64,000 bases of DNA from Aureococcus anophagefferens (taxonomy: Eukaryota; Sar; Pelagophyceae; Pelagomonadales; Pelagomonadaceae): positions 597,667 through 661,666 of the forward strand of contig NW_008705577.1 in NCBI RefSeq assembly GCF_000186865.1. Reading direction: 5' to 3'. The position numbers and the translations under genes are program-made. Below, one piece after another: positions 1 through 10,391 of the stretch (within the stretch, counting starts at the first letter, position 1; every line of letters begins with the position of its first letter). The notes under the pieces were generated by a model. The model made no database searches. It worked only from the letters and a program-made list of their open reading frames with translations, and had not been told where the DNA came from.

Positions 1-47
1 CGACGAGCGACCGCCGGCTAAACGGGGGCGGGGGTTAGCGGCGCGCC

Positions 48-2387
48 TCACTTCTTGTTCCCCTTGGCCGGCGCCGCGCCCTTGGCGGGCTGCTCCGGCG
101 GCGGCGGGTCCTTGGCCTGCGTGTCCTGGAGCACGCGGCACCGCGCGACGAAGTCCGCGAGGGGCACGGTGCCCTCGACGGTGTTCGCGCGCGTGCGCAC
201 GGTCACGGTGCCGTCGCTGACCTCGTTGTCGCCGACGACGAGGATGAAGTTGTACTGGGCGAGCTGGGCGTTGCGCACCTTCTTGGGCAGCGTGTTGCCC
301 GAGTCGTCGACGTCGACGAAGAAGCGCGCGGCGCGGATCGTTTTCCGCACGGCGCGCGCGTAGTCGAAGTTCGTGGGCCCGACGGGGATGACGCAGACCT
401 GGCGCGGCGAGATCCAGAAGGGCCACTTGCCGCCCCAGTGCTCCGTGAGGACGGCCATCATGCGCTCGACGGAGCCGAGCATCGCGCGGTGGATGATGAT
501 CGGGCGTGTGACCGCCCCGCCCTCCTCCCCCGACGTGTCGCCCACGCGGTACTTGAGGTCGAAGCGGATGGGCAGCTGGAAGTCGAGCTGGATCGTCGCA
601 CACTGGTGCACGCGCTCCAGCGCGTCCGTGACCTTGATGTCGATCTTGGGCCCGTAGAACGCGCCGTCGCCCGGGTTCACGCGCCAGCCCCCCTTGCCCG
701 CGAAGGCGTCCATGGCGCTCGCCAGGGCGGCCTCGGCGCGGTCCCACACAGCCTTGTCGCCCAGGGCCTTCTTCGGCCGCGTGGACAGCTCGAGCCGGTA
801 GCCCATGCCGAAGACGTCGTAGACGTGCTTCATGAACTCGAGCGCGCCCCTCACTTCCTCCTCGACCTGGTCCTCGCGGCAGAAGATGTGGCCGTCGTCC
901 TGCTGGAAGCGGCGCACGCGCGTGAGCCCGGAAAGCGCGCCGCTGAGCTCGTTGCGGTGGAGCACGCCGAAATCCGCGTAGCGCATCGGCAGGTCGCGCC
1001 ACGACCGGACGTCATGCTTGAACATGAGGCAGTGGCCCGGGCAGTTCATGGGCTTCATGCCGAACTCGGCGCCCTCGACGTCGAAGCAGAACATGTCGTC
1101 CTTGTAGTGGAGCGCGTGGCCCGACGTGTGCCACAGGTCGAAGTTGTAGACGTTCGGCGTCACGACCTCCGTGTACTCGCGGAGCCAGTACTGGTCCTTG
1201 ATGAAGGCGATGAGGCCGTTGTAGATGCGCGCGCCGTGGGGCTCGAAGAAGGCGGATCCGGGGCTCAGCTGGTCGAAGAAGAAGAGCTTCTGCGCGCCGC
1301 CGACCTTGCGGTGGTCGCGCTTCGCGGCCTCCGCGAGCATGGCCTTGTGCTTCGTGAGGCCCTTCTTGTCCGGGAAGGCGACGCCGTAGACGCGCTGGAG
1401 CGTGTCGTTCTCCGTCTTGCCGAGCCAGTAGGCCGACGACGCCCGCAGCACCTCGAAGGCCTTGACGCGACCCGCGTCGGGCACCTGGGGGCCCATGCAC
1501 AGGTCGATGATGGGCCCGCTGCGGTAGGCCGTCGTCATGGCGCCGTCGGGCACCTTGTTTTGGATGATGGCGCTCTTGAAGGGGTTGTAGGCGAACATGT
1601 CCAACAGCTCGGCCTTCGTGAGCGCGAGGCGCTCGAACTTGGCCTTCGCGTTGACGATCTTCGCCACGCGCGCCTGGATGTCCTTGAACTCCTTGTCGCT
1701 GATGGTCTCGTTTCCGATGTAGGCGTCGTAGTAGAAGCCGCCCTCGACGGGCGGGCCGATGGAGAGCTTCGCGCCGTACTTCTGCTCGAGCGCCGCGCCG
1801 AGGAGGTGCGCCGCGCTGTGCCAGAAGACCATCTTCCCCTCGGGGCTCTCGAAGTCGAGCAGCTCGAGCCGGCAGTCGCCCTCGAGGGGCCGCGGCAGGT
1901 CCCAGAGCACGGGCTTGACCACGTCGCCCGCCTCGTCGTCGGCCTCGTCGCCGCTGCCCTCGTCGGCGAACTGGTTGATCGCGAGCGCGGTCCCCGCGAG
2001 TTCCTCGGCGTAGGTGACGCGCGCGACGCAGACGCGGCCCGCGAGCTGCTTGCTGATGCCCAGCGCGATGTCGAGGGGCGACGTCTCGTGCGCGACGCCG
2101 GGCTTGACCGTGCCGTCGGGCAGCGTGATCTCGATGGGGCGTTTCGGCGGCGGCGGCGCGGCCGCGCGCGCCGCGGCCGCGCGGTCCCAAACGGCCTCGC
2201 GGTGGGCCGTGAAGGCCGGGGCCGGCTCGACGGCGAAGGGGCCGCCGATCTTCTCCCCGGCGGCCTGGTCGATCTTGCCGGCCGACGCCGTCGTCAGCCG
2301 CGCGCCGGACGTGCGCTGCGTCTGCTTCACGCCGGGCCGGTCGAAGACGCTGAACTTGCCCGTCTTCTGGAGGGCCGGCGGCGCCAT
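48..2387 (-). CDS. TARS: Threonyl-tRNA synthetase
   Basis: Class II aminoacyl-tRNA synthetase that charges tRNA-Thr. The intact frame shows an N-terminal TGS domain from RPIEITLPDG (about residue 83) and the editing-domain HxxxH in HSAAHLLGA. The catalytic core has the zinc cysteine in MNCPGHCLMF, the histidine in DDGHIFC, and motif 3 with the third zinc ligand region in IIIHRAMLGSVERM. An anticodon-binding domain follows (ISPRQVCVIPVG) and then a Lys/Pro/Ala tail. The frame is open up to an ATG at 2561, but the stretch before 2387 is basic and overlaps the divergent promoter, so the Met at 2387 (MAPPALQKTG) is preferred, giving 779 aa. The longer start could supply a mitochondrial presequence, as is common when one gene serves two compartments; that is inference. 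No intron is needed. Confidence 0.95.
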   Translation of the reverse strand: MAPPALQKTGKFSVFDRPGVKQTQRTSGARLTTASAGKIDQAAGEKIGGPFAVEPAPAFTAHREAVWDRAAAARAAAPPPPKRPIEITLPDGTVKPGVAHETSPLDIALGISKQLAGRVCVARVTYAEELAGTALAINQFADEGSGDEADDEAGDVVKPVLWDLPRPLEGDCRLELLDFESPEGKMVFWHSAAHLLGAALEQKYGAKLSIGPPVEGGFYYDAYIGNETISDKEFKDIQARVAKIVNAKAKFERLALTKAELLDMFAYNPFKSAIIQNKVPDGAMTTAYRSGPIIDLCMGPQVPDAGRVKAFEVLRASSAYWLGKTENDTLQRVYGVAFPDKKGLTKHKAMLAEAAKRDHRKVGGAQKLFFFDQLSPGSAFFEPHGARIYNGLIAFIKDQYWLREYTEVVTPNVYNFDLWHTSGHALHYKDDMFCFDVEGAEFGMKPMNCPGHCLMFKHDVRSWRDLPMRYADFGVLHRNELSGALSGLTRVRRFQQDDGHIFCREDQVEEEVRGALEFMKHVYDVFGMGYRLELSTRPKKALGDKAVWDRAEAALASAMDAFAGKGGWRVNPGDGAFYGPKIDIKVTDALERVHQCATIQLDFQLPIRFDLKYRVGDTSGEEGGAVTRPIIIHRAMLGSVERMMAVLTEHWGGKWPFWISPRQVCVIPVGPTNFDYARAVRKTIRAARFFVDVDDSGNTLPKKVRNAQLAQYNFILVVGDNEVSDGTVTVRTRANTVEGTVPLADFVARCRVLQDTQAKDPPPPEQPAKGAAPAKGNKK

Positions 2388-2572
2388 GGCTCGCGGACCG
2401 CCGCGCGTCGCAGGAGCGAATGGGTGGCGGACCGCCGCGCGCTGGAGCGAGGACCAAGACCGGCAGGTGCGATTGCTGCCGCCTCGCTGAATATATTTTG
2501 AGGCCGGCAAGCAAGGTTCACACTTTTGTGTGAACATTTTGGGGCAGCTAGAGGCAGCCATCCCAGCCCAGC
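2388..2572. promoter_or_regulatory. Divergent promoter with a perfect inverted repeat
   Basis: This 185-bp spacer separates the head-to-head ThrRS and TPR/PhyH-like genes, so it must hold both promoters. It has an AT-rich patch near 2490-2500 (AATATATTTT) in otherwise GC-rich DNA. At 2516-2535 lies a perfect inverted repeat with arms GTTCACAC and GTGTGAAC around four T. The symmetry suggests a dimeric regulator site or a hairpin; neither is shown. Confidence 0.45.
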
Positions 2573-4658
2573 ATGGTTCGCGTCGCGGCGGCGCTGGCGC
2601 TCTGCGCGGCCGTCGGCGGCGCGCCGGCCGCGGAGCCGCCGGACAGTGCCGTGTCGACGGCGGCGCTGCACGACGGCTGGCACCGGTACGGCATCGCGCT
2701 CCGCGACGCCGGCGACGTCGAGGGCGCCATCGCCGCCCAGCGGCGCAGCGCCTTCCACGGGCCGTACCTGCCCCACGCCTGGCGCCACCTGGGCAACGCG
2801 CTCATGCGCGGCAGCGTCGCCCTCCTCGACGTCCACGCGGGCCTCGCCTGCGGCCTCGCGGTCGAGAGCCGCGACGCTTTATCGCTCGCGGACGTCCACC
2901 TCGGCGACGCGCACGCGCCCAAGGGCCTCGCGGTCCTCGCGCGCGACGTCTTCCCGCGCCTCCCGCGCGACTGCGCCGGCGCCGCGGCGGCGGCCCTCGA
3001 CGCCGCCGAGGGGCGCGCCGTCGCCGCGCTCGCCGCGCTCGACGCGGCTCGCGCGCCCGCGCCGGACGCCGTCGCGCGCGCCGCGGCCGCGGCCGTCGAC
3101 GCGTACTGCGCGGACCTCGACGGCATGCACGTCGCCGCGCCCGACCACTCCGCGCTCTCGCCGACGGTCGCGCGGCGCGCCTACGCGGCGCTGCGGCTCT
3201 GCGGCGTCGCGGGCTGTGCCGAATTCAACCACTGGTTTGGGTGGTCCTGACCAAACTTCAGAATTCTCTAGCTCGGTCACATCGGAGTCGATTCGGCTGA
3301 TTTTTGGACGAATCGATCGCTCTCGTCGAGTTCTCGAAGCAGAGCCGAAGAAGTCGCGTCGAAACTGTCGCGTATGCTCACATTGAAGTCGAGTTGAAGA
3401 TTTGAATTCGGCCCAGGTCGCGGGCGTCGCGAACGCGCTCGACGGCGCCGCGCTCGCCGCGGCCGGCGCGGCCGAGCGCGCGGCGCGCGGCGCGCTCGAG
3501 CGCGGCGACGGCGGCCGGGGGCTGACGGCGACGGCCGCGGACGGCGACGAGCCCCGCGTGTCCGGCCGGGGGCCGAACCGCTTCGAGGTCGAGCTGCCCG
3601 CGCTCGACGCGGCCGCCGCCCGCGCGCGCGTCACATCTTCGACCCGACTTCACTGTGCGCGCATGCGACCGTTTCGACACACGCTCTTCGGCCGCGCTTC
3701 GAGATCTCAACGAGAGCCATCGATCCGTCCAGAAATCAGCCGAATCGACGTCGACGTGACCGAGCTCGAGCATCGCAGAGTTTGGCGGGGACGTCCCGAA
3801 CCGGCGGTCGATTCGCGCGCAGGCCGTCGCGGCGCCGGCGGTCGTCGCGAACGGCCTGCTCCACCCCCTCGCCCAGCTCGTGCTGGGCACGGCGGCCGTC
3901 GAGCTCGACGCCGTGTCCTCCGTCGTCGCCTACCCGGGCGCCGTCGAGCAGGGGCTCCACGGCGACACGCCCGCGATCGTCGACCTCGTCCGCAAGTCCG
4001 CGGCGCTGCCGCGGCTCCCGGGGCCGCGAACGGGCGACGCGACGCGAGCGCGCCGCGCGCGCGCGTCCCGGAAAAAGCATCCGCGCGTCGAGGGCGCTCC
4101 GAGAGATGGTCGCTCGTCCGAGCGTCGGCCGAAGCGAGCGGACGACGGCCGAGATCGGAGCCTTTCACCCGTTCGCGGCCCAGGCAGCTCCCGCCCCACG
4201 GGGTCATCGCCATCGCGCCGCTCGTGCCCCTCGTCCACGGCGAGAACGGCGGCACGGCCTTCGAGGTCGGCAGCCACGTCGCCAAGCTCCTCCCCCTGTG
4301 CCGGCCCGCGTGGTCGCGGGCGTCCGACGCGCCGCCGGGCCCGCTGTCCGTCCGGCCCGCGGCCGCGCCGAACGTCGGCGACATCTACGTCTACGACCTG
4401 CGGGTCCACCACTTCGGCATGCCGTTCCCGCCGTCGACGTCCGCGCCGCCGCGGCCGCTCCTCAGCCTGCCCTACGTGAAGAACTGGTACGTCGACGCGG
4501 TCAACCACCCGACGCGGCACACGGACGGCTACGGCGCGCTCGACGACGTCACGAAGAAGCTCCTCGTCCGCGTCGACACGCGCCAGCACCACGAGGCCCT
4601 CTTCCAGGCCGCGGCCACGTGCGAGGAGCCCGCCGCCGCGCGCGCGGGCTGGTTCTAA
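2573..4658 (+). CDS. TPR / phytanoyl-CoA dioxygenase-like secretory protein, split by three introners
   Basis: Predicted 2-oxoglutarate/Fe(II) oxygenase of 496 aa, built from exons 2573-3205, 3417-3611, 3823-4010 and 4184-4658. The total is divisible by three and the last exon ends at TAA. The first residues (MVRVAAALALCAAVGG) look like a signal peptide. Next comes a TPR-like helical pair (HRYGIALRDAGDVEGAIAAQ, then AWRHLGNAL). The oxygenase part has the iron-binding HxD in EQGLHGDTPA and a distal histidine in YDLRVHHFGMP, as in PhyH-like enzymes. Substrate and location are unknown; ER or secreted is inferred from the leader. All three introns are introner-type insertions with 8-bp target duplications. 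An unspliced transcript would be frameshifted or stopped. A related PhyH-like gene lies at 45332-46878. Confidence 0.8.
3206..3416 (+). mobile_element. Introner-derived intron, family 1, copy A
   Basis: Intron of 211 bp made of an 8-bp target duplication (GTCGCGGG at 3206-3213, repeated at 3417-3424) plus a 203-bp element at 3214-3416. The element begins CTGTGCCGAATTCAA and ends TTGAATTCGGCCCAG, a terminal inverted repeat matching at 14 of 15 bases. The GT donor lies in the upstream duplication and the AG acceptor is the element's own right end. Removal is phase 0 and joins ...LRLCG to VAGVANAL. The body is clearly less GC-rich than the exons and matches the copies at 3612, 16416 and 57882. 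Confidence 0.9.
3612..3822 (-). mobile_element. Introner-derived intron, family 1, copy B (inverted)
   Basis: Intron of 211 bp carrying a 203-bp family 1 element in the opposite orientation to copy A, 195 bp further on in the same gene. The target duplication is GCCGCCGC at 3612-3619 against GCCGTCGC at 3823-3830, one mismatch. With the donor in the duplication this is a GC-AG intron, phase 0, joining ...LDA to AVAAPAVVANG. A GT at 3630 could also serve as donor and would keep frame. The ends are more GC-rich and eroded than in the other copies (…CGCGCGCAG). Confidence 0.82.
4011..4183 (+). mobile_element. Introner-derived intron, family 2, copy A
   Basis: Intron of 173 bp: duplication GCGGCTCC (4011-4018) against GCAGCTCC (4184-4191), plus a 165-bp element whose ends (CGGGGCCGCGAAC and GTTCGCGGCCCAG) form an inverted repeat. 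The donor is GC inside the duplication and the acceptor is the element's CAG. Splicing joins ...SAALP to QLPPHGVIAI in frame. The interior resembles the element at 45621-45820 (CGAGAGATGGTCGCTCGTCC here, CGAGAGATGATCGCTCGTCC there). Confidence 0.82.
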
Positions 4659-4671
4659 CAGGATGCAACTA

Positions 4672-4695
4672 ACATATCCCGCCGGCGGGATATGT
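4672..4695. repeat. 24-bp perfect palindrome between convergent genes
   Basis: A perfect palindrome with half-site ACATATCCCGCC lies 13 bp after the stop of the PhyH-like gene and 80 bp before the stop of the convergent CASD1-like gene. A partial copy sits at 12982-13000 and a half copy at 20170-20182, each just after the 3' end of a plus-strand gene. It may mark 3' ends or be the relic of a small dispersed element. Confidence 0.6.
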
Positions 4696-4774
4696 CAAAC
4701 GCCGCTTCAACAATTGCTTCCGAAGGAGTCCGAAGTCAACTTGAACATGAACTTCTTAAGTACCGCGGGTCTTC

Positions 4775-7700
4775 CTAGACCATCTCCCGCGCCGGCGGGC
4801 CCGGCGAGCCCGGCGCCTCGCCGTCGCCGTCGTCGGCCTCCGTGACGGCGACGGCCGCGTAGGCCGGCGGCGGCGGCGGCTCGCAGCGCGAGAGCACGTC
4901 CGCGGCGACGTAGCCGCCGAAGGCCGCGACGGCGGCGGCGCCGAGCGCGACGGCGCCGCCGGCGCACGCGAGCGCGCGCATGGCGCCGTAGACCGCCGCC
5001 GCCGCGGCGAGGAGCGCCGCCGTCGGCGCGGGCCGCGCCTCGGCCGCGTCGCGGAGCTCCGCCGTGCGGACGAAGACGCGGTGCGCCGCGACGAGCCATA
5101 AAGTCGCGGCGAGCGCGAGGTTGCAGAGGGGCCAGTCCTCGTCGGGAAGGAGCCAGAGCACGCCGCCGGCGCTCCGGTTCATGAGCAGGTGGAACTGGAG
5201 GAGGTAGAGCTCGAGCGACCGCGCGCCGACCCACTCGAGCGGCATCGACACGGAGTTCCGCGACGCGGGCGTCGCGTTGCGCAGCAGCGCGTAGAGCGGC
5301 ACCCAGAGCGTGCCCACGTAGGGCTGGACGTCGCGGTAGGCCGCGGGCTTCGCGTGCGTCGCCCAGGCGACCGCGCCCGCGGCCGCGAGCGCGGCCGCGG
5401 CGGCGGCCGCGGCGCCCTTCGCGGTCTTCGAGCGATCCCCGACGACCCACACGGCGACCACGGACGGGAGCGCCGCCGCAAAAACCGCGCCGAAGAAGGA
5501 GCTCAGGTAGTCCATGCGCGTGCGGTACCAGAAGTAGGTCTCGAAGGGCGCGCCGAACGCCGAAGAGAGCGCGGGCCGGAGCGCCAAATCGTAGCCGCCG
5601 AACTCCCAGACGGCCGCGGCGACGGCCGCGTAGAGCACGAGCGCCGGCAGCGCGCCGAGGAGGTCCAGCCCGCGCCCGGCGCCGCCGGGCAGGCACCGGC
5701 GGCACGCGCTCGCCAACCCGAACGCCGCGAAGCAGAGCGCGAAGTGCACCGTGTGCAGGGCCACCACGTAGTAGGCGATCCAGTGCGTGCCCGTCGCCAG
5801 CGACAGGGGCGCGGCGAAGCAGTTGATGCGCCAGACCATCTTGAGGAAGCGCGCCCCGCTGAAGTCGGACGTCTTCCAGAAGTAGCGCGCGTTCCCGAAA
5901 CCCGTGAGCCAGACGTACGCGGACACGAACCAGCGGATGGGCACGTAGACGCCCTGGGCGTTGGCGTAGTGGTAGGCGACGAAGGCGACCTGCATCCAGC
6001 CCTTCCACTCGTTGCACTGGGCCCGGTTGAAGAAGAGGGCCGGGTCCGCCGCGTCGTTTTGGATGCTCCTGACCATCGGCGGCGCGAAGCACACGACCGC
6101 GAGGAGCGCCATGGCGAACCACCAGAGGTCCGGGTTCTCGCCCAGGAGCCGCGACCCGGCGGGGAGCACGGCACTCGGCGCGACGGCGTCGCAGAAGGCG
6201 GCGACGAAGACCCAGGCCGCGAGCTCGAGCGCGGCCGCCGTCGCCGGCGCGGCGCCCGGCTCCGGCGCGCGCGCGCGCGGCGCGCCCGCGGGTCGCCGCT
6301 TGCCGCGGATCTCGGGCAGCTCGACCTCCGGGGTCTGCGGCGCGCCCGTCGCGGCCCGCGCGCGCCGCGCCGCGAGGCGGGGCACCGCGACGACGCGCGC
6401 GGCCGCGCCGACGAACGCGAGCGCCAGGAGCGCGATGAGCCGCGCGCCCGGCGCGAGCACGCAGACGCCCCGCCCCCCCGCAAAGGCCGCCCCGAGGCCC
6501 GCCCGGAAGGTTTTCAGGGCGTCGCGCCAGGCCCGGGCGTCGACGGCCTTGTCCGACGCGCAGCCTCCGGGGAACGCCTCGCGGACGCCGTGGCCGCCGA
6601 GTATCTCGGACGCGCCGCCGCCGTAGCCGACGCCGCCGGCGCCGTCGTCGTCGACGAAGGCGGGCTTGCTCTTGGCCGCCGCGCCGCCCGCCGCGCCGTC
6701 GGCCGCCGCGCCGTCCGTCGGCCGCGGCGTCGGCCGCGGCGTCGGGCGCGGCGTCGGCGCGGCGGCGCAGCGCTTCGCCTCGCGGAGGTCCCCCGGGCCG
6801 TCGCCCGCCGCGCAGGTCCCCGTCGCGCAGTCGCCGGCGACGTCGCAGGTCGCCCCGACGGCGCAGGGGGCGCAGGTGCCGCCGCAGTCGACGTCGGTCT
6901 CGCCCGCGTTTCGAGCGCCGTCGGCGCAGTGCGCGGACGTCGGCGCGAAGGACGTCGGTGGCGCGGAGGTCGGCCGCGGCGCGGGCGCGCGCGTCGCGCC
7001 GGCCTTGTAGGCGTCGCTCCTGCGCGTGCCGTCGGCGCGCGCGGGGAAGACGCGGCCGTCGACGGCGAGCGCGCTCAGCAGGAGCTGCGTCCAGATGTGG
7101 TAGAGCGGGGCCACGGGGTGCCGCCCGTCCTGCGTGCGCGCGTAGACGTTCCACTGGTTCGAGAAGCCGTGGACGTCGAGGAGGGGTAACGGCGGGCCGC
7201 TTTTCTTGCTGACGAATTTTCCCGCGAGGAAGTTGTAGTGGTCGACGCCCTTGACGGCTTCGACGCGCCGACTGTCGCGGTCCTCGTCGTCGTCGACGCA
7301 CGTCTCCGTCGTGTACTCGCCGCAGCAGGGCGACGTCCGCAGGTAGGCCGCGGGCACCCGGTCGAGGAGCAGGGTCGCGTAGTCGTCGAGCGTCTGGGCC
7401 AAGTTGCTCTGGCAGCCCGCGGGGTCGCCGAAGCCGTAGGCGTCGCCGCAGGGGCAGTCCTTGAGCTCCCACCAGCCGACGTTCGCGAGGACGAGGTCGG
7501 CCCAGGGCGCCACCGTGTCCTCGAAGAGGGGCCTGGCGAAGGGCTCGATGGTCTTCCAGTCGAGCATGAACCAGAACTGCGTCGTGATCGCGTCGTCGAC
7601 GAGGTCGTCGCCGCAGAGCGCGCGGGCGTCGTCGGGCACGGGGTGGGTCTTGATGAAGTGCTGGCGGTGCGTGCTCGACTCGGACCAGTCGGGGTCGTAC

Positions 7701-8671
7701 CAGCGGCTCGCCTCGTCGTAGTGCGCGGAGCCCTCGCCGTCGGCCCACTTGGAGTCCTCGAGCTTCTTGAGGCGCGTGTCGACGCGGCCCGTGGCGAGCC
7801 ACTCGTTGAAGATGAAGTAGTGGAAGCGCGTCACGCTGTCGCCGACGAAGGCGACGTGGGGCGTCGCGGCGAGGAGGCAGAAGGCCTCGGCGCGCGAGAC
7901 GTCGGCCCCGTTGTAGGCCTCGACGTTTTCGCCCGTGCCCGCGAAGCCGAGCGTGAGCGCGAGGGACGCGCGCGCCGTGGACCGCACGTCCTTGAGGGGG
8001 TCCTCGTAGTAGGTGTCGACGAGGGCCGGGTTCGTCGGCTTGTTGTGCGCGTCCGCGAGCCTCCGCCTGGACGGCGCCGCGGGGCCCGCGCCGGCGCGGA
8101 CGGCGACGGCCGCGTCGGGGTCGGGCGCCACGTGGAAGGGACGGCCGGCGCAGTGCGCCTCCAGCCGCGCGGCGAAAGTCTCGAGGGTCGCGCCGCCCGC
8201 CGCGACGGCCGCGGCCGCGGCGCCGCCCGCGGCGACGCCGCCCAGCGACCGCGCGGGGGACCCGAAGCGGTCGCCGGCGTCGGGCAGCGCCACGCCGCAG
8301 GCGCCGCCCTCGAGCTCGCCGAGCGCCGCGGCCCAGGCGCGCGCCGCGACGCGGCGCACGGGGCCGCCCGCGTCGCCGTCGACGACCGCGAAGGCCGCGT
8401 CCGCGTCGCGCGCGCGGTGCGCGGCGACGAGCGCGGCGACGTCCGCATTTTCTGCCGCGACGACGGCCGCGCGGCCCAGCGACGCCGCCGCCGCGGCCTC
8501 GACGCGCGCCACGTCGGCGCGCGGGGCGACGATCGTGACGTCGAGGCGCGTCGTCGCGTACTCCAGGCTGCGCAGGCTGTGGGCCGCCTGGTCCGGGCTC
8601 GGGGCGAGCAGGAGGACGTGGAGGGCGTTCGCCGTGCACGCGAGGAGGAGGAGCGTCGACGCTGGCGGCAT
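4775..8671 (-). CDS. CASD1-like carbohydrate O-acetyltransferase (SGNH esterase-type domain plus Cas1p multi-pass domain)
   Basis: A 1298-aa intronless protein with a leader ([17 protein letters not shown]). The lumenal half holds an SGNH/PC-esterase-type domain with the GDS motif in [19 protein letters not shown] and a late D-x-x-H in [12 protein letters not shown] short Cys-rich repeat ([16 protein letters not shown]) and a PTPRPTPR linker follow. The C-terminal half is a multi-pass Cas1p-type acyltransferase with the family signature [20 protein letters not shown], then [13 protein letters not shown]. In CASD1 and plant RWA/TBL systems this pair moves acetyl groups onto sugars in the Golgi; sialic acid is an unlikely substrate in an alga, so a cell-wall or mucilage glycan is inferred. 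It is convergent with the PhyH-like gene. Confidence 0.9.
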   Translation of the reverse strand: MPPASTLLLLACTANALHVLLLAPSPDQAAHSLRSLEYATTRLDVTIVAPRADVARVEAAAAASLGRAAVVAAENADVAALVAAHRARDADAAFAVVDGDAGGPVRRVAARAWAAALGELEGGACGVALPDAGDRFGSPARSLGGVAAGGAAAAAVAAGGATLETFAARLEAHCAGRPFHVAPDPDAAVAVRAGAGPAAPSRRRLADAHNKPTNPALVDTYYEDPLKDVRSTARASLALTLGFAGTGENVEAYNGADVSRAEAFCLLAATPHVAFVGDSVTRFHYFIFNEWLATGRVDTRLKKLEDSKWADGEGSAHYDEASRWYDPDWSESSTHRQHFIKTHPVPDDARALCGDDLVDDAITTQFWFMLDWKTIEPFARPLFEDTVAPWADLVLANVGWWELKDCPCGDAYGFGDPAGCQSNLAQTLDDYATLLLDRVPAAYLRTSPCCGEYTTETCVDDDEDRDSRRVEAVKGVDHYNFLAGKFVSKKSGPPLPLLDVHGFSNQWNVYARTQDGRHPVAPLYHIWTQLLLSALAVDGRVFPARADGTRRSDAYKAGATRAPAPRPTSAPPTSFAPTSAHCADGARNAGETDVDCGGTCAPCAVGATCDVAGDCATGTCAAGDGPGDLREAKRCAAAPTPRPTPRPTPRPTDGAAADGAAGGAAAKSKPAFVDDDGAGGVGYGGGASEILGGHGVREAFPGGCASDKAVDARAWRDALKTFRAGLGAAFAGGRGVCVLAPGARLIALLALAFVGAAARVVAVPRLAARRARAATGAPQTPEVELPEIRGKRRPAGAPRARAPEPGAAPATAAALELAAWVFVAAFCDAVAPSAVLPAGSRLLGENPDLWWFAMALLAVVCFAPPMVRSIQNDAADPALFFNRAQCNEWKGWMQVAFVAYHYANAQGVYVPIRWFVSAYVWLTGFGNARYFWKTSDFSGARFLKMVWRINCFAAPLSLATGTHWIAYYVVALHTVHFALCFAAFGLASACRRCLPGGAGRGLDLLGALPALVLYAAVAAAVWEFGGYDLALRPALSSAFGAPFETYFWYRTRMDYLSSFFGAVFAAALPSVVAVWVVGDRSKTAKGAAAAAAAALAAAGAVAWATHAKPAAYRDVQPYVGTLWVPLYALLRNATPASRNSVSMPLEWVGARSLELYLLQFHLLMNRSAGGVLWLLPDEDWPLCNLALAATLWLVAAHRVFVRTAELRDAAEARPAPTAALLAAAAAVYGAMRALACAGGAVALGAAAVAAFGGYVAADVLSRCEPPPPPAYAAVAVTEADDGDGEAPGSPGPPAREMV

Positions 8672-8951
8672 CGAGCTTATAGGCTACTGGTTAGCTTCGG
8701 CAGGTCAGCATCGTCGTCGACAATTTTCAGTTTGATGCGGAAGCGCGACCTTGGCGAGAGGCCTGGGGTAGGCTTGGGGTACTCGTCCGCTGGACGGGTC
8801 GAGGACTCGGCCGCGGGCAGGCCCGGGCAGGCCTGCGCGCGCGAGCGGGCGACGTCGCGTGCTGCGGCTGATGTTTTAAAACGGGGAGGGCGGGAGGTCG
8901 GGGGATTGGCGACCGCGGCGCCGCGGCGGCGGGCGCGGCGGGCGCCGGGGC

Positions 8952-10391
8952 CTACGCGGCCTGCGTCTTGGCGAAGAAGAAGTCGTCCTCGGGCTGGATG
9001 GTGCCCTTGGGGAGGAAGCCCTGGAGCTCGTCGGCGTGCTCCAACAACAGCCGTCGTCGGGCCTCCTGGACGACGCGGAGGCGGTACTCCTCGGATTTGA
9101 GCGCGTTGCCGTTCTCCTCCATCTCCGCGGCCTTGGCGCGCTCGTAGACCTCCTGGCGCTCGATCTTCTGCAGCTTGACGGCCTCGATGTACTTGGCCTT
9201 GTCCGCGGCGCGGCGGTCCGCGATGAGGCGCTCGTTGCGCTCGTCCTCGGCGAACTTGTGCCGCATCGTCTCGACGAGGCGCTGCTCCTCCTTGCGCTCG
9301 ACCTCGCGCTGCTTCTGCTTGGCGACGAGCATCTCCTCGTTGGCCAAAGCCATGTCGCGCTTGTTCTGCTGGCGCTTGGCCTCGCGGTCCTGCTCCTCCT
9401 TGCGCCGCTGCGCCTCCATCTCCTCCTCCCACAGCAAGTCCCGGAGCGCCTGGAGCTCCTCCTCCTCGGCGCGGTGCTTCTCCGTCTCGGCGACGATGCG
9501 CTCGAAGGCGGCCTTGTCCCGCGCCTTCTTCTCGGCCTTGAGGCGGAAGAGCTCGGACTCGCGCGCGGCGAGCGCGTCCGCGTGCTGCTGGATCTGCGCG
9601 TCCTCGAACGCCGCGCGCTCCTTGGCGTCGACGAGCTCGCGGCGCCGCTGGGCCTCGTACTGCTTGATGAGGGCGCGGCACTCGTCCTTGCGCTTCGACC
9701 GCTCGTCGAGCTCCCGCGTGTCCTCGGCGATGATCTTCCGGACGACGGCCTCCACCAATTCGCGGTCGCGCTCGGCCTCGAGGCGCGCCTCCTCGGCGAG
9801 CTTGAGGCGGTCGGCCATCTGCTCCTGGAGCGCCGCCTTCTGCTTGAGCAGCACCTCCTTCTTGCTGCCCGCCTTCTCGTGCTCCGTCTCGAGCGCGGCC
9901 CGGCGGTCGCACTCCATCTGGTCGTCGATCGCGTGCTCGCGGAGCTGGTGCCGCCGCTGCTGGAGGATGCGCTCCTCGTGCTGCGCCGCGCGCTCCTTGT
10001 TCATGTAGGCGACCTTGAGCTTCAACTCCAGCTCCTTGAGCTCCTCGGACTCGCCGCAGATGCGCTGCACCTCGCGCTCGCGGCGCTCGCGCTCGGCCTG
10101 GCGCCGCTCGAGCTCGCCGGCGAGGGCCTGGGACTGGTGCACCTCGAGCTCGTGGCGCTTCGCCGCCAGGGCCCGCTCGTCCTGGATGCCCTTGATCTGC
10201 GCCTCCGTCGCGAGGCGCAGCGCCTGCGCCGCGCGGCGCCGCTGCGGGATGGAGATCTCGCTCTGGGCCGCGATCTGGAGCCGACTGCTGTCCTCGACGT
10301 AGTGGTGGAGCAGCTTCATCGTGTTCTCCTCCATGCGCCGCTTCCCCATCATCGTGTCCACGCTCGACGTGTTCATGCGCCGGTTCGCCAT
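8952..10391 (-). CDS. MNS1: MNS1-type axonemal coiled-coil protein (TPH domain)
   Basis: A 479-aa protein, almost entirely charged coiled coil rich in Glu, Arg, Lys and Ala, as in the trichohyalin-plectin-homology family. The order of segments and the C-terminal signature (LLLEHADELQGFLPKGTIQ) match MNS1, a microtubule inner protein of ciliary doublets. Length is close to animal MNS1 (about 495 aa). The single frame starts at an ATG at 10391 and ends at TAG at 8952. Along with enkurin at 23.8 kb it indicates axoneme capacity. Related TPH proteins (CFAP45, CFAP53) are less likely because of the C-terminal motif. Confidence 0.82.
   Translation of the reverse strand: MANRRMNTSSVDTMMGKRRMEENTMKLLHHYVEDSSRLQIAAQSEISIPQRRRAAQALRLATEAQIKGIQDERALAAKRHELEVHQSQALAGELERRQAERERREREVQRICGESEELKELELKLKVAYMNKERAAQHEERILQQRRHQLREHAIDDQMECDRRAALETEHEKAGSKKEVLLKQKAALQEQMADRLKLAEEARLEAERDRELVEAVVRKIIAEDTRELDERSKRKDECRALIKQYEAQRRRELVDAKERAAFEDAQIQQHADALAARESELFRLKAEKKARDKAAFERIVAETEKHRAEEEELQALRDLLWEEEMEAQRRKEEQDREAKRQQNKRDMALANEEMLVAKQKQREVERKEEQRLVETMRHKFAEDERNERLIADRRAADKAKYIEAVKLQKIERQEVYERAKAAEMEENGNALKSEEYRLRVVQEARRRLLLEHADELQGFLPKGTIQPEDDFFFAKTQAA

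Noticed and set aside
438..2501. 687-aa plus-strand open frame antisense to threonyl-tRNA synthetase
   Set aside because: It is a mirror of a conserved gene in GC-rich DNA; the text is Arg/Leu/Val/Glu low complexity with no family match.
2388..2561. N-terminal extension of threonyl-tRNA synthetase to the ATG at 2561
   Set aside because: It overlaps the divergent promoter and palindrome and has no conserved text; kept only as a possible mitochondrial leader.
3630..3822. GT donor at 3630 for introner copy B
   Set aside because: Possible in frame, but the GC at 3612 gives the same 211-bp geometry and donor-in-duplication rule as the other copies; RNA data would decide.
4707..8639. 1310-aa minus-strand frame overlapping the CASD1-like gene
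   Set aside because: It is another frame of the same DNA, dominated by Arg/Gly/Ala; the overlapping frame carries the conserved GDS and NEWKGWMQ motifs.
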